DNA of 64,000 nt from Pelobates cultripes (Eukaryota; Chordata; Amphibia; Anura; Pelobatidae). Below are positions 45,905-58,200 of this stretch, one piece after another. Both the position numbers and the translations under genes were made by a program. The notes under the pieces were generated by a model. It saw only the letters and a list, made by a program, of their open reading frames with translations. It did not search any database and was not told where the DNA came from. Within the stretch, counting starts at the first letter, position 1. Each line of letters opens with the position of its first letter. Where the stretch lies: assembly GCA_933207985.1 (NCBI GenBank), contig OW240913.1:356904866-356968865 (forward strand). Reading direction: 5' to 3'.

Positions 45905-46490
45905 ACTTTGCAAAAATTGACAAAGACTTTATTGGGAGTCGAAACGTTGCAGTATTTCACATGTTCTATGTCACGATTCTGGAACCTAACACGCTAACAG
46001 AACACAGAGAGGAAAGATGCTATACCGGTCCTTAGAGTGGCCGGGCTAAGCACACTAAGAATGGTCAGGAGACAAGCCAAGTAAAGGGAGCCAGAAAACG
46101 GGAGAACGAGAAACAAACCCGAGGTCAAAGGAGTGGAGAAGACAGGATAATCGGAATAACGAGCCAAATAATCGGTAACCAGAGAGAAACACGAGCAAAC
46201 TGCAATACAGGTATCACAAGACCACAACAGGGCACTGAGAGACAGGAAAGGTAAGTATAAATACCCTTTGCTTAATTCTGATTGGATAACTTCCAATCAG
46301 AATTAACAATCACACGTGGGAGATATCTACGCCTCCCACTGTGATTGTTATACATGCTGCCGCTGGGAGGCGTGGAGGACAGGTAGGAGGAGGGGAGACC
46401 GCGGGCGGCGAAGGACTGAGGGTGAGTGCTGCACCCTGACATTCTAATCAAGGTGTCTAAAGACATTGGAGTGCCTGGACTCTTTTTCTA
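45905..46490 (+). repeat. Repeat with hammerhead-like motif, split by a solo LTR
   Basis: TTGACAA (45917-45923), AGACT (45924-45928), AGTC (45937-45940) and GAAACG (45941-45946) show the same order as at 11310-11353. The repeat continues to 45968, is cut by the LTR, and resumes at 46442, ending GGAGTGCCTGGACTCTTTTT (46470), the same tail as at 11409. The match of motif and tail shows that both loci are one family. Confidence 0.6.
45969..46441 (-). mobile_element. Solo LTR, 473 bp
   Basis: Begins TGTCA and ends TGACA, and is flanked by TTCTA on both sides (45964-45968 and 46442-46446), the 5-bp duplication of LTR retroelements. A perfect inverted repeat lies at 46272-46286/46292-46306 and contains two opposed CCAAT-type words; a second (CAATCACA...TGTGATTG) follows at 46307-46348. 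A TATA-like word (GTATAAATA, minus strand TATTTATAC) is at about 46255. Orientation is tentative: reading on the minus strand places CCAAT words upstream of the TATA-like word. No internal genes remain. Confidence 0.85.
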
Positions 46491-46504
46491 ATACTGGTAT
46501 TTTT

Positions 46505-46620
46505 TATTATTACTGCCATTTATAGAGTGTTAACAAATCCCACAACACTGTACAATTAGAGTAAAAGACCAATACAAAAAGTTAAGAGGGCCCTGCCCGT
46601 GCTTGTGAGATCTAGACTTA
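46505..46620 (-). repeat. Antisense L2-type tail or related SINE
   Basis: TTTATAGAGTGTTAACAAAT and CACAACACTGTACAATTAGA, then GAGGGCCCTGCCCGTGCTTG are complements of the L2 tail phrases seen at 31.9 kb. Only a short piece is present. Confidence 0.55.
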
Positions 46621-47943
46621 TAGACACAATGACAAAATCCCAGGAGCTTCATGATTTATTCAGATTAATGCAAGCATGACTGGACATTCAGTAGTGGACG
46701 TGGCCTCTCCTGTTCAATGCAATAGTTGGATGATGTCTTAAAACAAGAAAAAAGGGGAAAAACAAAAGGATACTCACTGCCAAATGTACATTATTTAGTA
46801 CATTATTTAGTGCAAAAATTACTCTGTGGGCATTCAAATAAAACCACAGAAAGCAGGTTTCAGCTATGTATAGAAAAATGAAAACAGAAAGAAAGTCCTC
46901 TACGGGGGCTTGACTACACAGTACAAGGAAGGGAGAAGGAGATAATTATTCTCTCGATACAGTTATACCCAACAGAGTTTCAAACTTAGCTTTTATTTCA
47001 CAAAATCTATTACAAACTATAAAGGAAACATAGGGCTCCCCGAATACAACTGATACATGAGCCTGTCCTTGCTACATTCTCAACCAAAATCAAACAAACA
47101 AAAAACAAAAAATGCAAAAATAATAGACAATTGTATTCATGAGAAGTGGTCTCAGTTGACAAAAATGAACAAAAACAAAACCCAAAGAGAGTACTACAAC
47201 ACAGGAGAAGTGGTCTATGGCAGCATGTCCCTGGGTCTCATGAATAGGGCCCACAGGGGTGCTAGTCTGTTTGATTTCTGGAGGATAGCTAACCCTGACG
47301 GCAGAGACTGAACTTTATTTTTCAACTTACACCAAGCATACTATAGAATTTACTTTATTTTTATAGCTCAAGAATATTTTGCTTATATGATCTCACCATT
47401 GAAACTGTAGTCTTGTATGATCACTCAGTCGTTACCAGGCGACTGAATTCACCGCTTTTTAAACACCACGCTTCTCACTGGCCTGAATGAGTCTCTTTTG
47501 CCAGATGCTGAGGTTATTGCTTCAACCACAATGGGCCCTTTACAATTCTTCACTGAGAATTAATTTCTGGATACACCTCATCTCACGGTATAGGAAACAC
47601 ATAAGTGTGTTATCCAAGATCATTTTCTAAACATATGTATATGTATATTTCTGAACACTCTAATAAGTATATTAAACTTCTAGCCCATGCCAGGCAGAAA
47701 TAACGGAGATGCTTACATGTTCACAAAATCACAGGCAAGTCCTATAAGAAAATCTCTGATTACATCTTGGCAGTCTTGATCCTATTACTTCTCCCAATAT
47801 AATATAAATCAGCAAGATCCTAGCCCTTCTTTAATTATCTGTTTAACTTAATATATCTTTACTTACACACACAAGGCTTTGATGCCCTAGATAGCGAAAT
47901 CTCTAGAAGAGAACCTTACTTTAGAGGAACTTCAATAAGCTCT
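46621..47943. other. No recognised gene
   Basis: A frame at 47057-47311 contains EKWSQLTKMNKNKTQREYYN but no known family. A-rich patch at 47090-47120. Nothing else stands out. Confidence 0.35.
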
Positions 47944-49150
47944 GAGACCTCATTAAAAAAAGGCCCTAGCACTGATGGCCACTCTTTATGCTATTATAAA
48001 GCATTTGTGTACTAGCTATTGTCCAATTTCCCTGTTAAATACTCATTGGAAATCTTTACTAAAGTTTGGCTCTACTCATTGACCAGGTTCTTAAGATCTG
48101 GTCTACACAGATCAAATGGATTTTAATTTGGGTAGAGAGGTAAGGACAATATTATTTGCACTTGACATGAGAAAGCCTTTGACTGGGTGGACTGGAGCTT
48201 TCTAATACTTACCTTGCAACATATGGGAATTGGCTCCAACATTTGTTAATGGATTAATGCTAACCAATACTTGGGTTAAGGTGAACAGAGGACTTTTTGA
48301 TACATTTAGAATTTAGAATGGAAAGCACTAGGGTGTCCCCTCGCCTCCCATTTGCCCTCTCTTCTGAGGCTTTCTGAAAGTTGTCAGATGGAATATGGGG
48401 CTTCTCATTTAAAGGGGAAGACTATCAAGTAGCAGCATAAGCTAATGATCTTATGTTCATGGTAAAGAACCGACAAATTTCATTTCCAAATTTTTTTAAA
48501 AACCTTCAATGAATATAGCGTACTACTGAACCTTTAAATTTAATGCAACATTTTGAGTACTACCATCAGATAGTCCCAGTCCACTTTGATATGCTGTGAG
48601 TTTCCCCTACCCTCATGTAGTTCCTAAATTAAATGCTTGTGTATCTTGATTATTAGAGAACTTTCTGCCTTAAACCATGAAAAGCTTTTGTCTCTTATGT
48701 GACTCTTACTGACTGACATGCACCATTGGCCAAGCACATATATTTTTGGTTTGGGAGGTTAAACACAATAAAAATAAATACATTGCCCCACATTCTCTAT
48801 TTACTTAAAAATTATATATTATAATTTTTTTATTATAATATTAGTATGCTTCCCATTTAACTAGGATTAATAACTGGACCAAAGACATTTTGGCACTGAG
48901 GGGAAATAATCCGAACAGTGCTTCATATTTGGTGATGTTGCTCTCCTAGCAGCTCCTATTGGAGGCAATCCATGACAAAATAAATGAAATTATAGATATG
49001 AACACTCCATTCACTTTGGAAGCCATGTTCTTTCACCTATCTCCCATGCCATTAGCTCAATATAAAAAAACACCAATGGAACAACTTTTTGAAATGCTGC
49101 CAAGTTGCTATCCCCCCCAATCTGAAAGAAATATTTTGTTCTCACTATCC
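47944..49150 (+). pseudogene. L1-type ORF2 reverse transcriptase relic
   Basis: KKGPSTDGHSLCYYKAF near 47957-48005 fits the finger motif (GPDG..A.YYK.F). HEKAFDWVDWSFLILTLQHM near 48168-48230 is motif A in the form typical of L1 (KAFDRVDW). LGCPLASHLPSLL near 48330-48365 corresponds to motif B (QGCPLSPLLF). Motif C should read YADD; here the codons give stop-Ala-Asn-Asp at about 48438-48449. The C-terminal part (48960-49130, HDKINEIIDMNTPFTLEA) is less certain. Many stops and shifts; no endonuclease domain upstream. Confidence 0.75.
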
Positions 49151-51451
49151 AGTAATAGGTGTATGGGGTTTCTCACGGCTTCCTTTCAAGGACTGGTTGG
49201 TCCTGGACTTAGTTTATCTCACACTCCTCCTCCACCTGAGATATGGTTCCTGGTCCCCAAATTGCCTGATATGGCCTGCTTTCCTCCCTTTCTTCTCCAC
49301 TTTTATCCTTAGCTCTGTCCAAACTCTCCTTGCTCTGTTAATCCATTATCTGCGGTTTCGCCACCCCCTCAAATGATTTTTTCCTAACTCTTGTGAGCAT
49401 AAAGAGATAGATAGACAGATAGATAGATAGATAGATAGACAGTTTGTCAAAAACTAAAAATAATAAAATAATGAGTTTACAATGTATGCACAAGTAAAGA
49501 ATTGGAAATACAACACATACACATCTTGCACTTATACATTATATTTTACAAAGTATGTAGGTATATAACTAGGTTCTGGCAAACAATGGTAACATATATT
49601 AATGGGTTAGCTCTGCCTACTTACTGGGCACAGGAGAAAGAACAAATCTCAACAAGAAGATGCCCTCATCATGTGACCTCAGACTTTTTTCCCTGTCCTC
49701 CACAGGTGAAGAATGGAGTTTACTTTTCCGTTTGACTTCAATTCACTAACTTTTTCCTGAAAATTATTTATCTAGGATGACTCTGAAGACTAGAGGCCAT
49801 AGTCAGATGCAGTTGGGGCTGTGTTAAAGATGGTGGGTGATCCCCTCCCGCTGACCTGTTGGTCTCTGTTAAGTGTTTTCATTATTGCTATGACTAAGGA
49901 CCAAAAGGACTCAAAAAAGTGCAAGGATTTTTTCATTTTTGTATGTGCCTTTGTACATGCCAATAACGTTTTTAAATTCCAATGGGGAGCGCTTGACTAC
50001 AGCGCACTCTTTCCTGAATCAACTCCATGGACAGAAAAAAAAGTCACAAAACTATTTAGGTGAAAAGGCTTTTTCACCATGCGCAAGTCTATAGTTTTGC
50101 CATCACGAGTACTTTTATTATGAAAATCATGACGTAAAATATCAGCTTCTTGATCTAGGCTCAAGTTAATTAATTAGTTATTTTCTATATCTGAAACAAG
50201 TTGCGGCCAAACATGCACAACGTTGATCTACAGACTCCCACGTTGAAGGTTTAAAGGGTCTTTTTCTCTTGTTTTATCCCAGAGTTTTGTAAATTCCTAC
50301 ATTTATATCAAATATAAAGGTGCTCCTTAAACTGCAATCCATCCAAGGACTGCATGTTATTATAATGCTTTGAATGTATCTTTGAAACTAATTTCAACCA
50401 TTAGCAAACATCTGATATAGTTTGCTATGCTAAATTTATTACATTATTTATCATGTTATAAATTTATTTAATTATTTAATTTATTTAATTATTTTTTTTT
50501 ATGTTTTAATTAAACTTAATTTTTTTTAATTTTAATTTGTTTTAGTTCGATCTAAATGTTGGCCCTTTTTTTTACAACCTCATTGAACCTCTTAACGCAG
50601 GCACACAATTTCCACATGTACATTTACTATTATAGAATACAATAAATGTATTCTTTTTTTCTTATTCTTGCAAAATAAATTGCTTTTTTTAAGTGGCACT
50701 CTCAGCCCCATTAAATTTACAGATGCAAATCTAGCCTTGGGTAAATATGTATCCTGGAAGCCTTTCATCAATATTTATGCTGCTGTGAAAAGAAATACTA
50801 ACTCCAGAATCATTATTTCATTTATTTATGCAGGTACCAATAGATACGGATAATTTGTAATATATTAAATGCAATCAGGCTGGAAGTATTTGCAACTTTG
50901 AACTATGTATAAATAGCTTCTTTGGGAGATTTGGATGGCGAATCACTAACTTATTTAAGTATTTCTCAATTCAGCTTTAGATAACATGAAAGTAATAAGA
51001 TCCTCTTATGAACCAAAAAAAAAAAAAAAGTTAATTCTTATTTAGAGGCAATTTTGGTGACTTCTTTACCTGTAGCTCAGCAAGAAAATGGCAAGATCCG
51101 CTTTCAAAATTGGAAAACACATTGAGACCTTTTTTTTCCACAATAGGTTTTGTCTACGATTTAGGTGATTAAAGACTCTAATTAATTTTGAAAGCATTTC
51201 CATGGAGCATTTAATCAATATGTAACAAACTAATTCTCCCGTTGCCGCGTTCTAATTTTTATTTATTAATTTATTTTGCCATATAGAGCATCTTCAAAAT
51301 GATAGCTTTCAACTAGGCAATACATATTTGGAATAATGTAAAAATATTTGGCATTTATAAATATATTTATTTAAAACATATTTTATTATAGTTATTATAA
51401 TTTATATTTATTTAAAATATATATTTTAAATATATATTCTTGTGTTGCTTT
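49151..51451. other. No gene seen; GATA microsatellite
   Basis: A (GATA/GACA)n array lies at 49405-49442. Very AT-rich blocks with (ATTT)n character at 50455-50540 and 51360-51440. A poly-A tract is at 51016-51030. Frames at 49151-49376 may be the decayed end of the L1 relic; others are chance. Confidence 0.45.
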
Positions 51452-52478
51452 TGTAACGGATCACCTTGCACCCCGACTGGGTACCTCCGTTGAAGGATGC
51501 TCCTAGCACTTCCTGAGGACTCCAAGCACTGCAGCAGACACCACAACCACCGAACCGGAGAAGCATGCGAATGCTCTCAAGCATATGAATGCTGTAAGCA
51601 GCTGAACAGGAAAAGCATACAATCAGCTTACACTCCTGGAAATCAGCATACAATCCAATTCCCCCAATAACGAGATGACACTTCGTTTTGAGGTCAAGCA
51701 GAACTGACTATACTGGCACATACAGCCTCTTTTATTCACAATCCACAAACATAGTACTGCCCAGAGGGTTTTGAAATACAACCAATCAATCCGTACAATA
51801 CACACAGACACTCCCACACAAAATCCTCCCCTCTGCATGTGATATGATTACTGAACACAATGGTTAATATAATTGTCACAGGCAGAGCAATACAGTATTA
51901 TAAAACATATCACAGGGAGCCCAAAACATGCAATAACCCCATAATAAGGGTGAACCACATATCCAAAATTCACCCAGATCCGTTCAGTAGTTTGGGAGAT
52001 ACAGTTTAATGCAGATTCCGCATAACATATACAGGCTATATGAAAAATAATTACTGTATAATGTGTCCCCTGTTGTATAGTTTAGAACTACTGAACGATG
52101 TCTTTGTGCCCCAAATACCGGCGAGATGGCACCGTGTAGAAAAGTCCAAACAGTGTCTGTGAGTTAAAATGGCCGCCATCCATTGTTCTCACCATGCGCT
52201 TCATCCATTGTTCTCACCATGTGCCTCTGATACATGAAATGGTGGCCACCCAGTTACTCCACAGTTTGTCTGGTAGTCTATCCAGCCGGACCAACAGATG
52301 AAACACATAGGGATCAGTGCAACAAACGAAGGGAATCATAAAAAATGGACAATAGTCATATTTGTGCACAATCTCCAGTTTTGTCACAGGGCACAAATAG
52401 TGTTTTCAAATAGTAAGAAGGTAGGAGGCGGGCAAGCAGCCCCCTCCAAGAACATGTGGCGAGGTCTGTTCCGCCACA
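51452..52478 (-). mobile_element. Solo LTR, 1027 bp
   Basis: Begins TGTAACGGA and ends TCCGCCACA, imperfect inverted ends with TG...CA termini. GCTTT flanks both sides (51447-51451 and 52479-52483), a 5-bp duplication. On the minus strand it reads TGTGGCGGAACAGACCTCGC at the start and has AATAAA at about 51732-51737, so the LTR most likely points left. An internal 27-bp tandem duplication with CCATTGTTCTCACCATG lies at 52178-52222. No internal genes remain, so the provirus-like body was lost by recombination between LTRs. Confidence 0.85.
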
Positions 52479-52483
52479 GCTTT

Positions 52484-53169
52484 CTTTTGGGGACAAAAAT
52501 CCATATTTCATAGGCTGATAACATATTATATTTTATCTAAGAAAGGAATAGTGTCACTTGTCAAACCTTTATACATTATCCTCTGTTGTCATTTTTCAAT
52601 TAGCAGACATGTCATGAGATGAGTCTCTTTGGCAGGCACCTACACTATGTGATCATTGGTTGCACTTACCTGCAAACCTCTCTATTGCTGCGACTGAGAG
52701 GAAGACATAGAACAGTGATGAAGGTTTTCTTAGAGTGTGTTGGAGAGACAGAGTAGAAACAATATTGACTGCAGTTAACATCGAGCCTCCTTCTCATGCA
52801 ATAAAAAAGGGGAGACATGAGTTGGCTTGGTCACTATATAAGTCAGTGGCCAGACATTTTTTTTGATTGAGGAAGTTTAAATACTGGAGGGAGAGGAGCA
52901 GTGTCTGACCTAGGATCCAGTTCTCCCTATTAATTCGGAATGCTGTGAGCGAGAAGAGAGCATTGAAGATTTTTCACACAACATTAGTAAGGGTTGCAAT
53001 TTACTATTTACCAGCATACTGCGAGAGCAATACGATGTCAGATAGGCCATGTAAGAGGCTGATGGTCATCCTCGTGAAGCCTTAAGTATTATCAGTTTGT
53101 CGTCTATTGCTTTATCAATGTCATGCATATTTGCGTGTCAGAAATTCTGAGAATGATATGATAGGACTG
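52484..53169. other. No gene seen
   Basis: No coding signal and no recognised repeat. Confidence 0.4.
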
Positions 53170-53622
53170 TCACTTGACCGGCCAGAACCATTTCTGGGGC
53201 AATCCTAGCACCTTATTCAGAATGAAAGGATTAAATATGTATGTTCTGCAGGCTCCAGCCTCAAGCAATGGAGGAAGCAATGGCTGAAGAGAGTAACCTT
53301 GTTTGAGCAGGGCCCTCAACACCCTCTGTTCCTGTGCGTCCAACTCGTTTTGTTGCAAATACTTATCTGTTGTTGGTAAAAAATATGGTATGGAATATAC
53401 ACATTCAAAGACATACTTCAACAAATGAAAAGAAACTGGCTTTCTAGCCTCGAAAGGCTCATGAAAGAGTACTTGGCGTACACATAAGTCACACATCATT
53501 TTGGCACCAACTTTCATTCCTAGTTCTTGTTTCAACAGTAGTCTTACATCACTGGACTTCATAAAAAGGCTTCCCGTTATTGTCATGACAAGTATCAGTT
53601 GGTAAGCTTCACCACATGCCAT
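53170..53622 (-). CDS. Unassigned 150-codon open frame
   Basis: The minus-strand frame starts at an ATG (53622) and runs to about 53170. Its first 90 residues look protein-like: a hydrophobic start (MACGEAYQLILVMTITGSLF), a basic stretch (LLLKQELGMKVGAKMMCDLC) and HLLKYVFECVYSIPYFLP. I do not recognise a family. Residues about 85-115 read an L2-type tail backwards (53293-53375 on the plus strand), so at least that part is transposon DNA. No splice sites, promoter or conserved domain are evident. It may be a chance frame, an unknown transposon protein relic, or an exon remnant. Confidence 0.15.
   Translation of the reverse strand: MACGEAYQLILVMTITGSLFMKSSDVRLLLKQELGMKVGAKMMCDLCVRQVLFHEPFEARKPVSFHLLKYVFECVYSIPYFLPTTDKYLQQNELDAQEQRVLRALLKQGYSLQPLLPPLLEAGACRTYIFNPFILNKVLGLPQKWFWPVK
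53293..53375 (+). repeat. L2-type LINE tail fragment
   Basis: TTGAGCAGGGCCCTCAACAC, CCTCTGTTCCTGTGCGTCCA and ACTCGTTTTGTTGCAAATAC match the 3' tail at 25690-25750 and 31918-31980. The polymerase part is absent. Confidence 0.75.
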
Positions 53623-54988
53623 CGTGCATCAATCTTTTGTCCTGCATTCGATGTGTTGCAAATGTACTTAATAATTTATCTCTCCTTTAGGAATTGACAA
53701 TAAATAAATAATACATTAAATAAAAATACATTGACAAACCAAAGTAACTACATTTTGCATTTGCATCCAAACATATAATAGAACAACTACATAAAAACGC
53801 AGCTTCAGATCAATTTAAATATATAGCGTAGAAAAATAATCACCAAAAGTGGATAAAGATACTGAACACAATTTTAAGTCAATGATTTTTCTTTTAGGTT
53901 ACAGTGCATACAAGATTTATTATATACACTTTAGCATATTTAGCACTAACATTTATTTATTTGTCTCCCAGGCTTGGAATTAGTTTAGGACCCACTGATA
54001 TTGGGGTATTGTGAAGTAGTGGTGGGCTTAATACAGTATGGCCATATGATGGAATGGAATACCCATATTTTTTTGCTGAGATAGGTGATTTTAAGTAGCG
54101 TTATAAGATTTAAACATGTATTTTTATGTTTGCGCTGTAACTTAATCTGTATTATGTATGAATTTTTGTCACTACGGCAGCATCATTCCTGCAAAATGCA
54201 TATTCTGGGTGTGCCACCAATTCCTATTTGTCTTTACATTGATTTTTCTTTTGACCTTATACATGTTCCCACCTTTCCAGTCTCTTCCACTAACATCCTA
54301 AAAAAAGACACGAAGTTGGGGTGGGATTGCAAATATTTATTTTTTCTTCAGCAGTTTACCAATTTGCAATTTTACTTTTTTTTTTTTACAGTTTTCAGTG
54401 TACTGTTATCTCTTTTTTAGAATTGGAACAGTGTAAAATCCCTGCTGTGTTCTTGCTATCTCCTAGACTGTAAGGTGCCAAAAAAGTTGGTCTTGTTTAT
54501 TTTATTCAAATGAAGAAATCAACTCTGTGCAATGTGCATTTGTGATAGGCATAACATACCATATCTACATATCCTTCAAGGAAATGCATCCATGGTGATG
54601 AGACAGCAGGGAACATCTATCAATCAAATTGAATGCATTCTTTAAATATTGTTACGCTATAAAAGACAATTTAATGAGCACCAGTGACCATGCTTTCAAA
54701 AAGATGAAATTTTACTGAATAAGTAAGGAATTAAGGGATATCAATATGCCTATCATCCAGCAACGTACTAAAAATTACAAAATCTTCCAATTCAAAGATT
54801 ATGTTCAGGGGGAGCTGTTTAAGGGAATTAAAGAAATGAATAAAATAATTAAAAATAATCTATAACTTGTGTTAACTTTTATTTCTTGTGATGTTTTATT
54901 TTGTCGGCAGAATCCAGTTCAGTCCTTGCATGGCCTGGGCACACATTACTTTGTTGGAGGATGAAATTAAACATTATATACAAAAGAT
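53623..54988. other. No gene seen
   Basis: AT-rich DNA. The 111-codon frame at 54085-54420 is hydrophobic and Phe/Leu-rich, with no family resemblance. Confidence 0.4.
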
Positions 54989-56150
54989 TCATGTAGTCAG
55001 GGGACAGAGCCTAGTGACTACATGAGGCGGATGCTTGTAAACTGAGCATAGTGAGCGATACCAATAAAATACCGATTTTCGGCTACCACAGAGAGTGGAA
55101 AACACCAACTCAGACCCCATACTTACCATGGTCAGAAAAGCTGAGAAACAGAAGCCAGATAAGCCTACGAAGTGCATGAATATAGGGGAACTTTTCCGAC
55201 AAGCGAAGGAAGCATGTGGACCCAAGATTGCCGCCGACTTTTGAGATCTCACTGACTCCTCAGAGGACCCGTCCCTGGATGATAGCAACATAGGGCTACC
55301 TCCATCACTAGAGCCACAGTCAGTCCCACAGACCCCATCATCTGTGACTGCTGCAACCCTTAAGGCAAAGCTGGGGGACCTCCAAAAAACAAATAAAGCC
55401 AAAGTGGCACTGCTTCACACAGACCTCACAGGAATTGTGAGCCGCTTGGGCAAGGTGGAGGCCTCCATGGAGACTACAACTCAGTTCATAGCAGAGCTCT
55501 GGATTGAAATGACCGTCCTTAAGAAGCAGCAAGATCTAACAGAGTAACACTTTGCAATGCTGGACGACATGAGACGCCGCAATAACCTTAAGGTTTGAGG
55601 CATCCGGAAGAGGTGCCAACGGAGGAACTCTCTCACTTGATATGCTGATAGGGGCCTTACTAGCACCTAAACAGGCTAAAAGTGTGATTATGGATGGGGC
55701 ATTTCACATAACTGAACCCCGAAGAGCGCCTGACAAGGCGACTTGAGACCTAGTGGTGAAATTCCACAATGGCACAGACAAAGTGACAGTACTAGCGGCA
55801 CTCAAGTGGCCATCTCCCTACCACTTTGAAAATATGGCCCTCACTTTCTATGCTGACCTCTCTGGGGATACTATTCAATGGAGAAGATCGATGAGGCCCT
55901 TTACCACTCTGCTCCGGGATCGCAACATCCGCTAGAGATGGTGCTCGCCGCGAAGAGCACAAATTCAGCAGAGAGACACCATCCACTCTGTGCAGAATAT
56001 GCAGGAATCAGTAGTAACACTGCAGACCCTTTGCCTCCCAGAAGACGCATTGTCACAAGCTGGACTCAGAGAAAGCAGACGTGATTGTTCTCTACTTCTC
56101 AACTTGCCCGAGGATCAGGGTCCCATGCCCAGATCCAACTCATCATAATT
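54989..56150 (+). pseudogene. L1-type ORF1 relic with 5' leader
   Basis: The leader (54994-55128) precedes an ATG at about 55129 giving MVRKAEKQKPDKPTKCM. A heptad-like coiled-coil region follows (TLKAKLGDLQKTNKAKVALL, then TTTQFIAELWIEMTVLKKQQ, about 55354-55540). DDMRRRNNLKV near 55563-55598 matches the start of the ORF1 RNA-recognition domain (RRxNLR or RRNNLKI). The C-terminal domain continues with VVKFHNGTDKVTVLAALKW and FYADLS near 55752-55862. In the family ORF1p is an RNA-binding trimer that coats the LINE RNA. Stops at about 55244 and 55546 and several shifts disable it. ORF2 does not follow. Confidence 0.82.
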
Positions 56151-57599
56151 TGAGATTCTCAAGTCATAAACCAATATATAAAAAATTATGTTTTACCTCT
56201 AATAGGATTATCTCCTATAACTGGTTTGAAATAGCTCTGCATGCATAATATGTTGCAACTTTTCATTATATTGTTTGGAATTTCTTTATTAAAAATGAGC
56301 AATAAATAATTAAAAAAGAGCAAACGTAATGCTATCATATTAATATATCATATTAATTAGCCATAAATTATTATATTAATTAGGTGCATGAGATGCTTTT
56401 GAAAACATATAAAATATATAACAACATGACTATAACAGCATGGCCTCTGGTAGAATAATTAGTTAGGGAGTGATCGTCACACTGATATAAAGGAATTTAT
56501 TTAGCAAATGGAGAGTTGACATGAAAATTGTCTTGCAAAATATAGGTGAACGTGGCAAAGTTGGAGCAAAATCTCTGCATTATCTGAATTACAGATTTTA
56601 TCTAACTCACTATTTCAGGCTTAAAATCAGCAAAGAGCAATACACCCTAAAACTCTAAAAGTAAACATGTATCTGCATTCTTGTTTGTATCCACATAGAT
56701 TTATTATTGATACTTTAAATTGTTTTTACAAATGTTACCTTTATTGAACTTTTTGTCAGAACTGTTACTTTTTTCAAACAAATTGCTACATTTTCACTCA
56801 AAAGTTCTTTTTCAGAACAATAACAGATCAATGTTTGAGTTGCTATTTTGTGTGTGCTCGCCTATGTTATAACCTGAACATACGGTAAGGTTACAGTCAC
56901 TTAATTCTCTAATTACTTTAACCTTCATCATGACACACCAGGGCATATTTTTATTAGGTCATTAAAACACCTCTTTGGTAGTTAAGGGCATTCTGTCTTC
57001 AACCTTATGTCTCAGAAAAAACCTGTGAAGTGTTTCACTACTAAACACCCCCTGATGTGTCTTCATCTCTAATTAGAACTAATCATGCGAGCCAAAGGAA
57101 CATCTCTCTCTAACCTAATTTTATTGGCTAAAAAGTGTTGCATTATGAAAAGTGGTGCAATCTCTCAGGTAAATTGAATGGATTTGGTAAGTCTGCACTG
57201 TGTGTATGATGTATTGGTGACATTTAGAAATGTATCTCTCACCGGATAACTACTGTGAAAGAAAGTTGAAGAAATAGCTGAAATTAAGTAGGACATTGTT
57301 ACTACAGGACATAAACTATATACATTATATTTGTTCCAGGGACATTTTGATGCTGTTTTTGCAAAAATTAGGTTTCCAATTCAACCTAACTGCAATTTTG
57401 CTGACAATTCAGGTTGTTGTATAATAAAGAATAAATTGCTTATTCAATGTTTTTGTTTTTTTGCATCTAATTAGCATTGCGAAAATATGCATTTATTAAA
57501 ACTTGAACATGTATTTCCTAAGGGCTAAAAACATTTATTTGCTGAAGAATAAAACTCTGCAGCTCATTCCAAGATCCACTTTTTATTTTCTTGCCCTGC
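56151..57599. other. No gene seen
   Basis: AT-rich sequence with no coding resemblance or obvious repeats. Confidence 0.4.
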
Positions 57600-58200
57600 A
57601 CTCAGGGGCGTACCTAGAGCATTTGGCACCCGGGGCGGATCCTGTGCTTGGCACCCCCCCCCCCACCCCCCTCCCCAAAAAACAAACAAAAAAAAAACCT
57701 GTAAAAAATGTTAAAGGTTTTATTTCTTTTATTTTTACAATTTGTAAACTTTGCAAAACCGTTGTCAGCCCCTCCTACAAAACCCTTGTCCTGCCCTGCC
57801 CCTCCTACAAAACCTCTGTCCTGCCCCTTCTACAAATCCTGTACTGCCCCATCTACAAAACCCCCGCAACCCCCTTCCACAAATCCCCTGCTTATCCCCC
57901 TTATAAAGACTCCTGTCCCAATACAAAACCCCCACCCCCTTCTACAAAATCCCTGCAGCCCTACACACACATTTACAGGCAGACAGTCACACACTCAGTT
58001 ACAGACAGACAGTCACACACTCAGTTTACAGACAGACAGTCACACATACACATTTCCTCCGTGCGGCCAGTTTATCAGCTGTTTGCTTGAGTGAGCTGTA
58101 CTGGCCGCACGGCACCCTAACTACCATGGGACACTGTGCGGCCACAGCTCACACAGCCCCCTCCAGCCAGGGCCGGTACAAGGATTTTTGCCGCCCTAGG
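57600..58200. repeat. Composite repeat with CTACAAAACCC and ACAGACAG tandem parts
   Basis: Starts CAGGGGCGTACCTAGAGCAT with GGCACCCGGGGCGGATCC. CCTTCTACAAAACCCCTGTC-type units repeat at 57770-57960. CAGTTACAGACAGACAGTCA units repeat at 57970-58040; they are the complement of the GACTGTCTG...GACTGTAACTG words at 9.2-10.0 kb, so both loci share a minisatellite in opposite orientation. Frames across it are by-products. Confidence 0.65.
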
